A DNA stretch of 64,000 nucleotides from Streptomyces sp. Edi4 (GTDB lineage Bacteria; Actinomycetota; Actinomycetes; Streptomycetales; Streptomycetaceae). Position numbers and translations under genes: made by a program. The stretch is from the NCBI RefSeq assembly GCF_040253615.1, contig NZ_JBEJGY010000004.1, positions 2,046,001 to 2,110,000 on the forward strand, in the 5' to 3' direction. The notes under the pieces are model-generated. The model worked only from the letters and a program-made list of their open reading frames with translations. It was not told the DNA's origin and ran no database searches. Positions within the stretch are counted from its first letter, which is position 1; each line of letters starts with the position of its first letter. Below, in pieces: positions 7,790 through 16,123 of this stretch.

Positions 7790-9772
7790 GTGGACACGAC
7801 CCTTCATGACCCCCTCGTCGGGCAGGTGCTCGACGGCCGCTACCGCGTCGACGCGCGTATCGCCGTCGGCGGTATGGCCACGGTCTACCGGGCCGTCGAC
7901 ACCCGCCTCGACCGTGTGCTCGCCCTCAAGGTGATGCATCCGGGCCTCGCCGCCGACGCCACCTTCGTGGAGCGCTTCATCCGCGAGGCCAAGTCGGTGG
8001 CGCGGCTCGCGCACCCCAACGTGGTCGGCGTCTTCGACCAGGGCGCGCAGGGCCAGTACGTGTATCTCGCCATGGAGTACATCGCCGGCTGCACCCTGCG
8101 TGACGTGCTGCGCGAGCGCGGCGCTCTCCAGCCGCGCGCGGCCCTGGACATCCTGGAGCCGGTGCTCGCCGCGCTGGGCGCCGCCCACCGGGCCGGTTTC
8201 GTGCACCGGGACATGAAGCCGGAGAACGTGCTGATCGGCGACGACGGCCGGGTCAAGGTCGCCGACTTCGGTCTGGTGCGGGCGGTGGACTCGGTGACCA
8301 GCACCACGGGCTCGGTCCTCGGCACCGTCTCCTATCTCGCCCCCGAGCAGATAGAGCACGGCACCGCGGACACCCGCGCCGACGTGTACGCCTGCGGTGT
8401 CGTGCTGTACGAAATGCTCACCGGCGCCAAGCCGCACGGCGGGGACACTCCCGCCCAGATCCTCTACGCCCATCTCCACGAGGGGATGCCTGCCCCCTCC
8501 GCCGCCGTGCCCGGTCTCGCCGTCGAACTGGACGCGCTGGTCGCATCGGCGACGGCCCGCGACCCCGACGCCCGCCCGCACGACGCCGTGGCCCTGCTGG
8601 CGCAGACCCGCGTGGCCCGCGAAGCCCTCGACGACGAGCAGCTTGACGCGGTGCCGCCGGGCTCCCGGAGCACGCCGGGCGGCGCCGGACCCGAGGACCG
8701 TACGAGCGTGATCCCGCGCGCCATCGCCGACGAGGAGCCGCTGGCGACCCCGGTGCGCGTGCCGTTGCCCGCCGACGCGGCCGGCCCCGATTCCGTCCAC
8801 CGCACCAGCCGTCTGATCATGCCGCGCGGCGTCGCCGAGGAGGAGCCGCCGCCGGTGCGCCGCACCTCCCGCGGCCGCTTCGACGGCAGGCGCGGCCTGA
8901 TCGCCCTGGTGACCGCGCTCCTGGTGGTTCTCGGCGTCGGCGCGGGCGTCTGGTACATCAACTCCGGCCAGTTCACCCGGGTCCCGGCCCTCATCGGGCA
9001 GAGCGAGGACGCGGCGAAGCAGAAGCTGTCGGGCGCCGGGCTCGACCTGAAGAAGGTCGACCGGCAGTTCAGCGACACCGTCGAGCGGGGCCAGGTCATC
9101 TCGACCGACCCCGCCACGGGCGCCCGCATCCGGGGCAACGGCGCGGTGACGCTGATCGTCTCGCGCGGCCCCGAGACGGCGCAGGTGCCCAAGCTCGACG
9201 GGATGCCGCTCGACCGGGCCAAGGACGAGCTGGGCAAGGCCGGGTTCGCGCCCGGCGACACCACGAGCGAGTACAGCGACAGCGTGGCGCGGGGCGCGGT
9301 GATCCGTACCGACCCGGCCGCCGGCGTCAAGCGCCACACGGACACCGCCGTCGCGCTCGTCGTCAGCAAGGGCGCGCCCGTGGACATGCCGGGCGTCGTC
9401 GGTGACACGGTGGCCGACGCCACCGCCGCGCTCCAGAGCGCCGGGCTCAAGGTCACCGTCGCCCCCGACCAGGTCAATTCGGAGCAGGCGGCGGGCAAGG
9501 TGGCCGCGCAGTCGGCGCCCGAGCACGCCCGCCTCACCCAGGGCGACACCGTCACCCTGACCGTGTCCAAGGGGCCCCGGATGGTCACCGTGCCCAAGGT
9601 GACCGGCCAGAGCGCGGGAGATGCCCAGAAGGCCCTGGAGGCGGCCGGGTTCAAGGTGAAGGTCGACCGGGGGTTCCCGTTCCTGAGCGACGAGGTCGCC
9701 AGTCAGTCCGTCGCCGCCGGCGCCCAGGCCCCCGAGGGCTCCACCGTCACCATCACCACCAAGGGACTGTAG
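7790..9772 (+). CDS. PASTA-domain Ser/Thr protein kinase
   Basis: A 660-residue membrane kinase starting at GTG 7790. The cytosolic kinase domain (about residues 14-275) has the glycine loop (GGMATVYRAV), the catalytic Lys in LALKVM, HRDMKPEN near residue 139, DFG near 159 and an APEQ segment. A 90-residue linker holds two similar phosphosite-like blocks (RTSVIPRAIADEEP about 304 and RTSRLIMPRGVAEEEP about 339) and ends in another RTS. One membrane helix lies at about 369-390. Four extracellular PASTA repeats (about 395-660) probably sense peptidoglycan fragments or lipid II. It is PknL-like in neighbourhood, although mycobacterial PknL lacks PASTA repeats. Likely targets include the Rv2175c-like protein nearby (inference). 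Confidence 0.94.
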   Translation: MDTTLHDPLVGQVLDGRYRVDARIAVGGMATVYRAVDTRLDRVLALKVMHPGLAADATFVERFIREAKSVARLAHPNVVGVFDQGAQGQYVYLAMEYIAGCTLRDVLRERGALQPRAALDILEPVLAALGAAHRAGFVHRDMKPENVLIGDDGRVKVADFGLVRAVDSVTSTTGSVLGTVSYLAPEQIEHGTADTRADVYACGVVLYEMLTGAKPHGGDTPAQILYAHLHEGMPAPSAAVPGLAVELDALVASATARDPDARPHDAVALLAQTRVAREALDDEQLDAVPPGSRSTPGGAGPEDRTSVIPRAIADEEPLATPVRVPLPADAAGPDSVHRTSRLIMPRGVAEEEPPPVRRTSRGRFDGRRGLIALVTALLVVLGVGAGVWYINSGQFTRVPALIGQSEDAAKQKLSGAGLDLKKVDRQFSDTVERGQVISTDPATGARIRGNGAVTLIVSRGPETAQVPKLDGMPLDRAKDELGKAGFAPGDTTSEYSDSVARGAVIRTDPAAGVKRHTDTAVALVVSKGAPVDMPGVVGDTVADATAALQSAGLKVTVAPDQVNSEQAAGKVAAQSAPEHARLTQGDTVTLTVSKGPRMVTVPKVTGQSAGDAQKALEAAGFKVKVDRGFPFLSDEVASQSVAAGAQAPEGSTVTITTKGL

Positions 9773-9779
9773 TCACCTC

Positions 9780-10631
9780 ATGCGCAACCCCATCGGCGGC
9801 CACGTTCCGGTGGCCGGCGGCCTCGCGACGAACGGGCTCGGCTACGCGCGCGAGATCGGCGCGGAGACCGTGCAGGTCTTCGTGGCCAATCCGCGCGGCT
9901 GGGCCACCCCCGCAGGCAACCCGGCCCAGGACGAGCGGTTCAGGGCCGAGTGCGCCGAGGCGTCGCTCCCCGCGTACGTGCACGCCCCGTACCTGATCAA
10001 CTTCGGCTCCGGCACCGGGGCGACCGTGGAGAGGTCCGTGGAGTCGCTGCGGCATTCGCTGCGCCGGGGCCGCGAGATCGGCGCGCTCGGCGTGGTCGTG
10101 CACACCGGCTCGGCGACCGGCGGGCGGCCGCGCTCCGAGGCGCTGGCCCAGGTCCGCGCGCACCTGCTGCCGCTGCTCGACGAGCTGACCCACGACGACG
10201 ACCCGTTCCTGCTCCTGGAGTCGACCGCGGGCCAGGGTTTCTCGCTCTGCTCGCGCACCTGGGACTTCGGGCCCTATTCCGAGGCCCTTGACCACCACCC
10301 CAAGCTGGGCGTCTGCCTGGACACCTGCCACATCTACGCGGCCGGGCACGACCTGGCCGGGCCCGGCGGGATGAAGCAGACCCTCGACCTCCTGGTGGAC
10401 ACCGTGGGCGAGGGCCGCCTGAAGCTGATCCACGCCAATGACTCCAAGGACGTGGTGGGCGCCCACAAGGACCGCCACGAGAACATCGGCACCGGGCACA
10501 TCGGCGCGGAGCCGTTCCGTGAACTGCTCGCGCATCCCTCGACCGCCGGCGTACCGCTGGTCATCGAGACGCCGGGCGGCAAGGAGGGGCACGCGGCGGA
10601 CGTGGCCCGGCTCAAGTCGTTGCGGGCGTGA
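9780..10631 (+). CDS. nfo: Deoxyribonuclease IV (AP endonuclease)
   Basis: A 283-residue protein of the endonuclease IV family, which cuts DNA 5' to abasic sites and cleans 3' blocks using three zinc ions. The metal-ligand motifs are visible in order: YVHAPYLINFGS (about residue 62), VVHTGS (about 108), LLESTAGQG (about 148), CLDTCHIYAAGHD (about 178-190), HANDSK (about 217), DRHENIGTGHIG (about 230) and VIETPGG (about 263). It starts 7 bp after the kinase stop and is probably in the same transcript. Cytosolic DNA repair enzyme. Confidence 0.95.
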   Translation: MRNPIGGHVPVAGGLATNGLGYAREIGAETVQVFVANPRGWATPAGNPAQDERFRAECAEASLPAYVHAPYLINFGSGTGATVERSVESLRHSLRRGREIGALGVVVHTGSATGGRPRSEALAQVRAHLLPLLDELTHDDDPFLLLESTAGQGFSLCSRTWDFGPYSEALDHHPKLGVCLDTCHIYAAGHDLAGPGGMKQTLDLLVDTVGEGRLKLIHANDSKDVVGAHKDRHENIGTGHIGAEPFRELLAHPSTAGVPLVIETPGGKEGHAADVARLKSLRA

Positions 10632-10698
10632 ACGCGCGGGCGGCGTACGTCCCGCCGAACGTCGCCTGAAGCTCGGCGCCCTGGAGCTGCGGGCCGTC

Positions 10699-11331
10699 CT
10701 AGAGCTCGGGGCCGTCCCCCGGCTCCTCCTGGTAGGAGTAGCGCTGCTCGCGCCAGGGGTCGCCGACGTTGTGGTAGCCCCGCTCCTCCCAGAATCCCCG
10801 GCGGTCGGCCGTCATGTACTCCACACCCCGGACCCACTTGGGGCCCTTCCAGGCGTACAGGTGCGGCACGACCAGGCGCAGCGGGAAGCCGTGTTCGGCG
10901 GTGAGCAGGTCGCCGCCGTTGTGGGTGGCGAAGACGGTGCGGTCGGAGAGGAAGTCCGCCAGGCGCAGGTTGGAGCTGAAGCCGTACTCGGCCCAGACCA
11001 TGACGTGGGTGACCTCGGGTGCGGGCGGGGCGAGTTCGGCGATCGTGCGGGCCATGACCCCGCCCCACTCCGCGCCCAGCATCGAGAACTTGGTGACGCA
11101 GTGCAGATCGGCGACCACGCTCTCGAACGGCAGCGCCGAGAACTCCTCGTGGTTCCAGCAGTGCTTGTCACCGTCGGCGGTGGCCCCGAAGACGCGGAAC
11201 TCCCAGCGCTCGGGCTTGAACTTGGGCACCGGGCCGTAGTGCGTGACCGGCCAGCCGCGCTGGAGGCGCTGGCCCGGCGGAAGCTCCGACTGCGCTGCTC
11301 CCTGCCGCTCCCGGCTCTCCGGCTGACCCAT
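10699..11331 (-). CDS. YedY/MsrP-like molybdopterin oxidoreductase
   Basis: A 210-residue oxidoreductase of the sulfite oxidase superfamily with only the molybdopterin core. It shows the ligand Cys in DLHCVTKFS (about residue 77), WGGVMARTIAEL, GYSSN-like GFSSNLRLADFL, and the C-terminal GFPLRLVVPHLYAWKGPKWVRGVEYM motif. No Tat signal is visible from ATG 11331. A start 60 bp upstream does not add one, so the protein is probably cytosolic, unlike E. coli MsrP. The substrate is unknown. The gene is convergent with the endonuclease gene and divergent from bfr. Confidence 0.87.
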   Translation of the reverse strand: MGQPESRERQGAAQSELPPGQRLQRGWPVTHYGPVPKFKPERWEFRVFGATADGDKHCWNHEEFSALPFESVVADLHCVTKFSMLGAEWGGVMARTIAELAPPAPEVTHVMVWAEYGFSSNLRLADFLSDRTVFATHNGGDLLTAEHGFPLRLVVPHLYAWKGPKWVRGVEYMTADRRGFWEERGYHNVGDPWREQRYSYQEEPGDGPEL

Positions 11332-11484
11332 GACTCCATGGTGACAGACCCCGAGGGGTGGTGATGACCAGGGACGACTCGATTCGGGCAACTCCTACTA
11401 AGCATGTACTTACTGGACGGTCCTGGATCACGGTGCGAGGATGCGCGGAACCTGCCCAGTTACCGCTTGGAAGGAGCCTCCCCG

Positions 11485-11964
11485 ATGCAGGGCGACCCCG
11501 AGGTCATCGAATTCCTGAATGAGCAGCTGAGTGCCGAGCTGACGGCGATCAACCAGTACTGGCTGCACAGTGCGATGCAGGCCAACTTCGGCTGGACGAA
11601 GCTGGCCAAGTACACGCGTCACGAGTCGATCGACGAGATGAAGCACGCGGAGGTGCTGACCGACCGGATCCTCTTCCTGGACGGTCTGCCCAACTTCCAG
11701 CGGCTCTTCCATGTGCGCATCGGGCAGACGGTCACCGAGATGTTCCAGGCGGACCGGCAGATCGAGGTCGAGGCGATCGACCGGCTCAAGCGCGGCGTCG
11801 AGGTGATGCGGGCCAAGGGCGACATCACGTCCGCGAACATCTTCGAGTCGATCCTGGCCGACGAGGAGCACCACATCGACTATCTCGACACCCAGCTGGA
11901 GCTCGTGGAGAAGCTGGGCGAGGCGCTGTACATCGCGCAGCTCATCGAGCAGCCCGAGAGCTAG
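11485..11964 (+). CDS. bfr: Bacterioferritin
   Basis: A 159-residue four-helix-bundle iron store, typical length. Ferroxidase ligands are in place: E18, E51, H54, E94, E127 and H130. M52 is the usual heme ligand between subunits. ATG 11485 is preceded by AAGGAG at a good distance, and an upstream in-frame ATG lacks this. It is convergent with the bacterioferritin-associated ferredoxin gene, whose product in other bacteria reduces the heme to release stored iron. No iron box is evident in front of bfr itself. Confidence 0.96.
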   Translation: MQGDPEVIEFLNEQLSAELTAINQYWLHSAMQANFGWTKLAKYTRHESIDEMKHAEVLTDRILFLDGLPNFQRLFHVRIGQTVTEMFQADRQIEVEAIDRLKRGVEVMRAKGDITSANIFESILADEEHHIDYLDTQLELVEKLGEALYIAQLIEQPES

Positions 11965-11989
11965 CGCGGCAGGCAGCGGGAGCCGGGCG

Positions 11990-12238
11990 TCAGGCGGCGT
12001 CGTCGAGGACGGCGGCCGATTCCGGCGCGGCGAACGTGAGCGCGGGGCGGCCCTGCTCGACCAGCTCCCTGCGGGGGCAGGCGCCGCGTCCGAGCAGCGC
12101 CTGGATACGGCGCACGCACGAACCGCAGTCGGTGCCGGCCTTGCAGGCGGAAGCTATCTGGCGGGGTGTGCAGGCACCGCCGTCCACGTGCTTCTTGACC
12201 TGCTCCTCGGTGACACCGAAGCAGTTGCATACGTACAC
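11990..12238 (-). CDS. bfd: Bacterioferritin-associated ferredoxin-like [2Fe-2S] protein
   Basis: An 82-residue BFD-like [2Fe-2S]-binding protein. It starts with YVCNCFGVTEEQV and carries a second Cys pair in KAGTDCGSCVRRI (about residues 38-48), giving the C-x-C and C-x2-C ligand pattern of the family. GTG 12238 was chosen because GGGAGG lies 8 nt upstream and the mature family begins at this residue. The 30 C-terminal residues are extra relative to short Bfd proteins. An iron box 59 bp upstream predicts induction under iron starvation, when stored iron must be released from Bfr. Confidence 0.9.
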   Translation of the reverse strand: MYVCNCFGVTEEQVKKHVDGGACTPRQIASACKAGTDCGSCVRRIQALLGRGACPRRELVEQGRPALTFAAPESAAVLDDAA

Positions 12239-12296
12239 GCGGTTCACCTCCCGGGGGCGCTGGGCGCGGGATCCATCCGAAAGCCCGTCCCGATTG

Positions 12297-12315
12297 ATCG
12301 GTGAGGCTAACCTAA
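12297..12315 (-). promoter_or_regulatory. Iron box (DmdR1/IdeR/DtxR operator)
   Basis: On the minus strand the 19 bases read TTAGGTTAGCCTCACCGAT. This matches 16 of 19 positions of the DtxR-family consensus TTAGGTTAGCCTAACCTAA. It lies 59 bp before the bfd start, a normal promoter-overlapping position, so the divalent-metal repressor should silence bfd when iron is plentiful. Confidence 0.85.
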
Positions 12316-12355
12316 CCTTACCCGGCGCTCCGGGGGCGCGACAGCCCCGGTACAC

Positions 12356-12392
12356 CAGTGGGGCGCGGATCACATGGATCCGCGCCCCACTG
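12356..12392 (-). terminator. Terminator hairpin downstream of aroH
   Basis: A perfect 16-bp stem (12356-12371 with 12377-12392) with a 5-nt loop lies 18 bp after the DAHP synthase stop and isolates it from bfd. There is only a weak T-rich tail. Confidence 0.75.
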
Positions 12393-12409
12393 CCGTGAAC
12401 GGCGAAAAA

Positions 12410-13879
<1,470 letters not shown>

Positions 13880-13930
13880 TTACTGTCACGCCAGTTACTT
13901 AATTCCGGACAAAGGCGACCAGGGGTGGGC

Positions 13931-15937
13931 GTGATCCGAAGCATGACCAGCGGGCAGCGGAAACACAGGAACCGCACGGGCGGGAGGCTCGCGGGGTACG
14001 CGGCGGCGGGGGCCCTGGCGCTCACCGCGCTCGGCCCCCAGGCGTTCGCCGCGCCGGACGCCGCGGCCGGGACCCAGGGCGCCGCGGGCACCGGCGCCTC
14101 GGCCCTCCAGGACCAATTCGCCCGCGCGGCGAGGGAGTTCAAGGTTCCCCAGAGCGTCCTGATGGCGGTCTCCTACCGCCAGACGCGCTGGGAGGACCAC
14201 GACGGAGAGCCCAGCACGTCGGGCGCGTACAACGTCATGGGCCTGACCCGGGTGCGGCCCGGCGACGTGGAGCGGCCGAGCGCCGCCGACCGGCTCGCCC
14301 ATCTCGACCTGAGCGGCGACCCGGCCGTCATGAAGCGGTTCGACGCGCGCCGGGCGCCGCTCGCCGACCCCGCCGTCGACACCACCGACCCCCGGCTGCA
14401 CACCCTCGAGGAGGCCGCGCGGCTCATCGGCGAGCCGGTGGAGACCGTACGCGCAGACGCCGGGCAGAGCGTCCGGGCGGGCGCGGCCCTGCTCGCCCGC
14501 TACCAGCGGGCGGCGACCGGCTCGCTGCCGGCCGATCCCGGCGCCTGGTACCCGGCGGTCGCCCGCTACAGCCAGGCCCCCGATGCCAGGAGCGCCGACG
14601 CCTTCGCCGGGCGCGTCTTCGACTCGGTGCGCTCCGGCGAGCGCCGGGTCACCACCGACGGCCAGTCCCTCGCGCTGCCCGCCGACCCCGGCATCGAGCC
14701 GGCGAAACCCGCCACGAGGGCGCTCGCGGCGGACCCGGCCCCCGAGTGCCCGGCCGGGCTCACCTGCGACTACCGGCCGGCCGACCCGAACAACTACAAC
14801 GTGGCGAACCGGCCGCAGGGCGGGTACGACATCCGCCAGATCGTGATCCACGACACCGAGGGCTCCTACGACGGCTCCGTCAAGACCTTCCAGGACCCCA
14901 AGAGCTCGGCCAGCACGCACTACCTCGTCAAGGACGACGGCAGCCTGGTCACGCAGGTGGTGGCGACCAAGGACGAGGCCTACCACGCGGGCAACAAGAC
15001 GGTGAACATGCACGCGCTCGGCATCGAGCACGTGGGCTTCGCCATGAAGCAGGGCAGCTGGTACGGCGAGCCGCTGTACGACGCGTCCGCGACGCTCGTG
15101 AAGTACCTGGCCGGCCGGTTCTCCATCCCCCTCGACCGTGAGCACATCATCGGCCACGACGAGGTGCCCGGTCCCCTGGACGGCTACGTCGCCGGGCAGC
15201 ACTGGGACCCGGGCCCGTTCTGGGACTGGAACCACTACATGTCCCTGCTCGGCGCCGACGACTGCGCGCGCGCCAAGATGCCCGTCGCCGGGCAGGTCGT
15301 GAAGGTCGCGCCGCCGTTCGAGGCCGGCACGACGACGACGTACTACGACCCGGCCACCAAGACCCGCACCACCTTCGACCAGCCGGTCAACTTCGGCTAT
15401 CTGTACGCCGCCCCGTCCACCGACGCCGCCCCGCTGAGCGACCCCTACCTGGGACAGCAGGTCGCCACGGAGGGCCCGAACTGGGCCAACAAGGTCGTCG
15501 CGGGCGGCCGGTACGTCGTCGCGGACCGGCAGGGCGACTGGACGGCGATCTGGTACGGCGGCCAGAAGGCCTGGTTCCACAATCCGGGCGGCCGCTACAC
15601 CTCCGTCGTGGGACGCTCGGCGGCCCCGGTCGTCCTCACGGCCAGGGGCAGCGAGCCGGTGGCGGTCTATGGGCGCTCCTACCCCGAGGACGCCGCCTAC
15701 GCGGGCACCGGGGTGCCGGTGCAGGGCAGCAACTCCGCGTCCCTGACCAAGTACAGCATCCCGGCCGGCCAGGCCTACGTGGCCGCGGGTGACATGGTCG
15801 CGGGCGACTACTACTACGGCGGCACCACGCTCGGCACCCTGGTCAAGGGCGCCCAGACCTTCTACCCGATCCGCTACAACCACCGGATCGCCTGGGTGCG
15901 GGCCGCCGACGTCCAGCAGGTCACCTCCGGCCGCTAG
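13931..15937 (+). CDS. Secreted N-acetylmuramoyl-L-alanine amidase (PGRP/Amidase_2)
   Basis: A secreted cell-wall amidase of about 668 residues. It has a signal peptide (basic N-terminus, hydrophobic run GYAAAGALALTALG, then AFAAP). The next segment resembles a lysozyme-like/Slt domain (SVLMAVSYRQTRWEDH). The zinc amidase domain spans about residues 290-450, with ligand motifs in IVIHDTEGS, HYLVKDDG, HALGIEHVG and HIIGHDEVPG. The C-terminal 220 residues are SH3-like/wall-binding sequence rich in Tyr and Gly. GTG 13931 follows AGGGG; ATG 13943 is an alternative start. It probably trims peptidoglycan during growth or spore germination. Confidence 0.9.
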   Translation: MIRSMTSGQRKHRNRTGGRLAGYAAAGALALTALGPQAFAAPDAAAGTQGAAGTGASALQDQFARAAREFKVPQSVLMAVSYRQTRWEDHDGEPSTSGAYNVMGLTRVRPGDVERPSAADRLAHLDLSGDPAVMKRFDARRAPLADPAVDTTDPRLHTLEEAARLIGEPVETVRADAGQSVRAGAALLARYQRAATGSLPADPGAWYPAVARYSQAPDARSADAFAGRVFDSVRSGERRVTTDGQSLALPADPGIEPAKPATRALAADPAPECPAGLTCDYRPADPNNYNVANRPQGGYDIRQIVIHDTEGSYDGSVKTFQDPKSSASTHYLVKDDGSLVTQVVATKDEAYHAGNKTVNMHALGIEHVGFAMKQGSWYGEPLYDASATLVKYLAGRFSIPLDREHIIGHDEVPGPLDGYVAGQHWDPGPFWDWNHYMSLLGADDCARAKMPVAGQVVKVAPPFEAGTTTTYYDPATKTRTTFDQPVNFGYLYAAPSTDAAPLSDPYLGQQVATEGPNWANKVVAGGRYVVADRQGDWTAIWYGGQKAWFHNPGGRYTSVVGRSAAPVVLTARGSEPVAVYGRSYPEDAAYAGTGVPVQGSNSASLTKYSIPAGQAYVAAGDMVAGDYYYGGTTLGTLVKGAQTFYPIRYNHRIAWVRAADVQQVTSGR

Positions 15938-15961
15938 GGGGTGTCTGGTACGGTGCCCGGC

Positions 15962-16018
15962 ATGTTCGCGCACTCGACCCGTAACTGGTGGTGGACCGCT
16001 CATCCGGCGGCCCACTGA
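15962..16018 (+). CDS. trpL: trp operon leader peptide with three consecutive Trp codons
   Basis: An 18-codon ORF (MFAHSTRNWWWTAHPAAH then TGA) lies just before an intrinsic terminator and the fused anthranilate synthase gene. Three adjacent TGG codons at positions 9-11 are the sensor. When charged tRNA-Trp is scarce the ribosome stalls and the downstream terminator hairpin should not form. A TACGGT hexamer ends 7 bp before the ATG, so the transcript may start at the ATG and be leaderless. A Trp-Trp-Trp leader before trpE(G) has been described in Streptomyces venezuelae, and this gene fits that type. Confidence 0.93.
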   Translation: MFAHSTRNWWWTAHPAAH

Positions 16019-16043
16019 TTCCCGCGCGTACCCACAGACGCAC

Positions 16044-16078
16044 GAAGGCCGCCCCGAGGGGCGGCCTTCATTGTTTTC
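16044..16078 (+). terminator. trp attenuator (intrinsic terminator)
   Basis: A perfect 12-bp stem (16044-16055 with 16058-16069; in practice a 4-nt CGAG loop) is followed by ATTGTTTT. It lies 26 nt after the leader stop and 46 nt before the trpEG start, as expected for tryptophan attenuation. Confidence 0.93.
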
Positions 16079-16123
16079 CCGGGCCGCTCCTCCCGCTCAC
16101 CACCGGAAGGAAGCCGCCACCTC

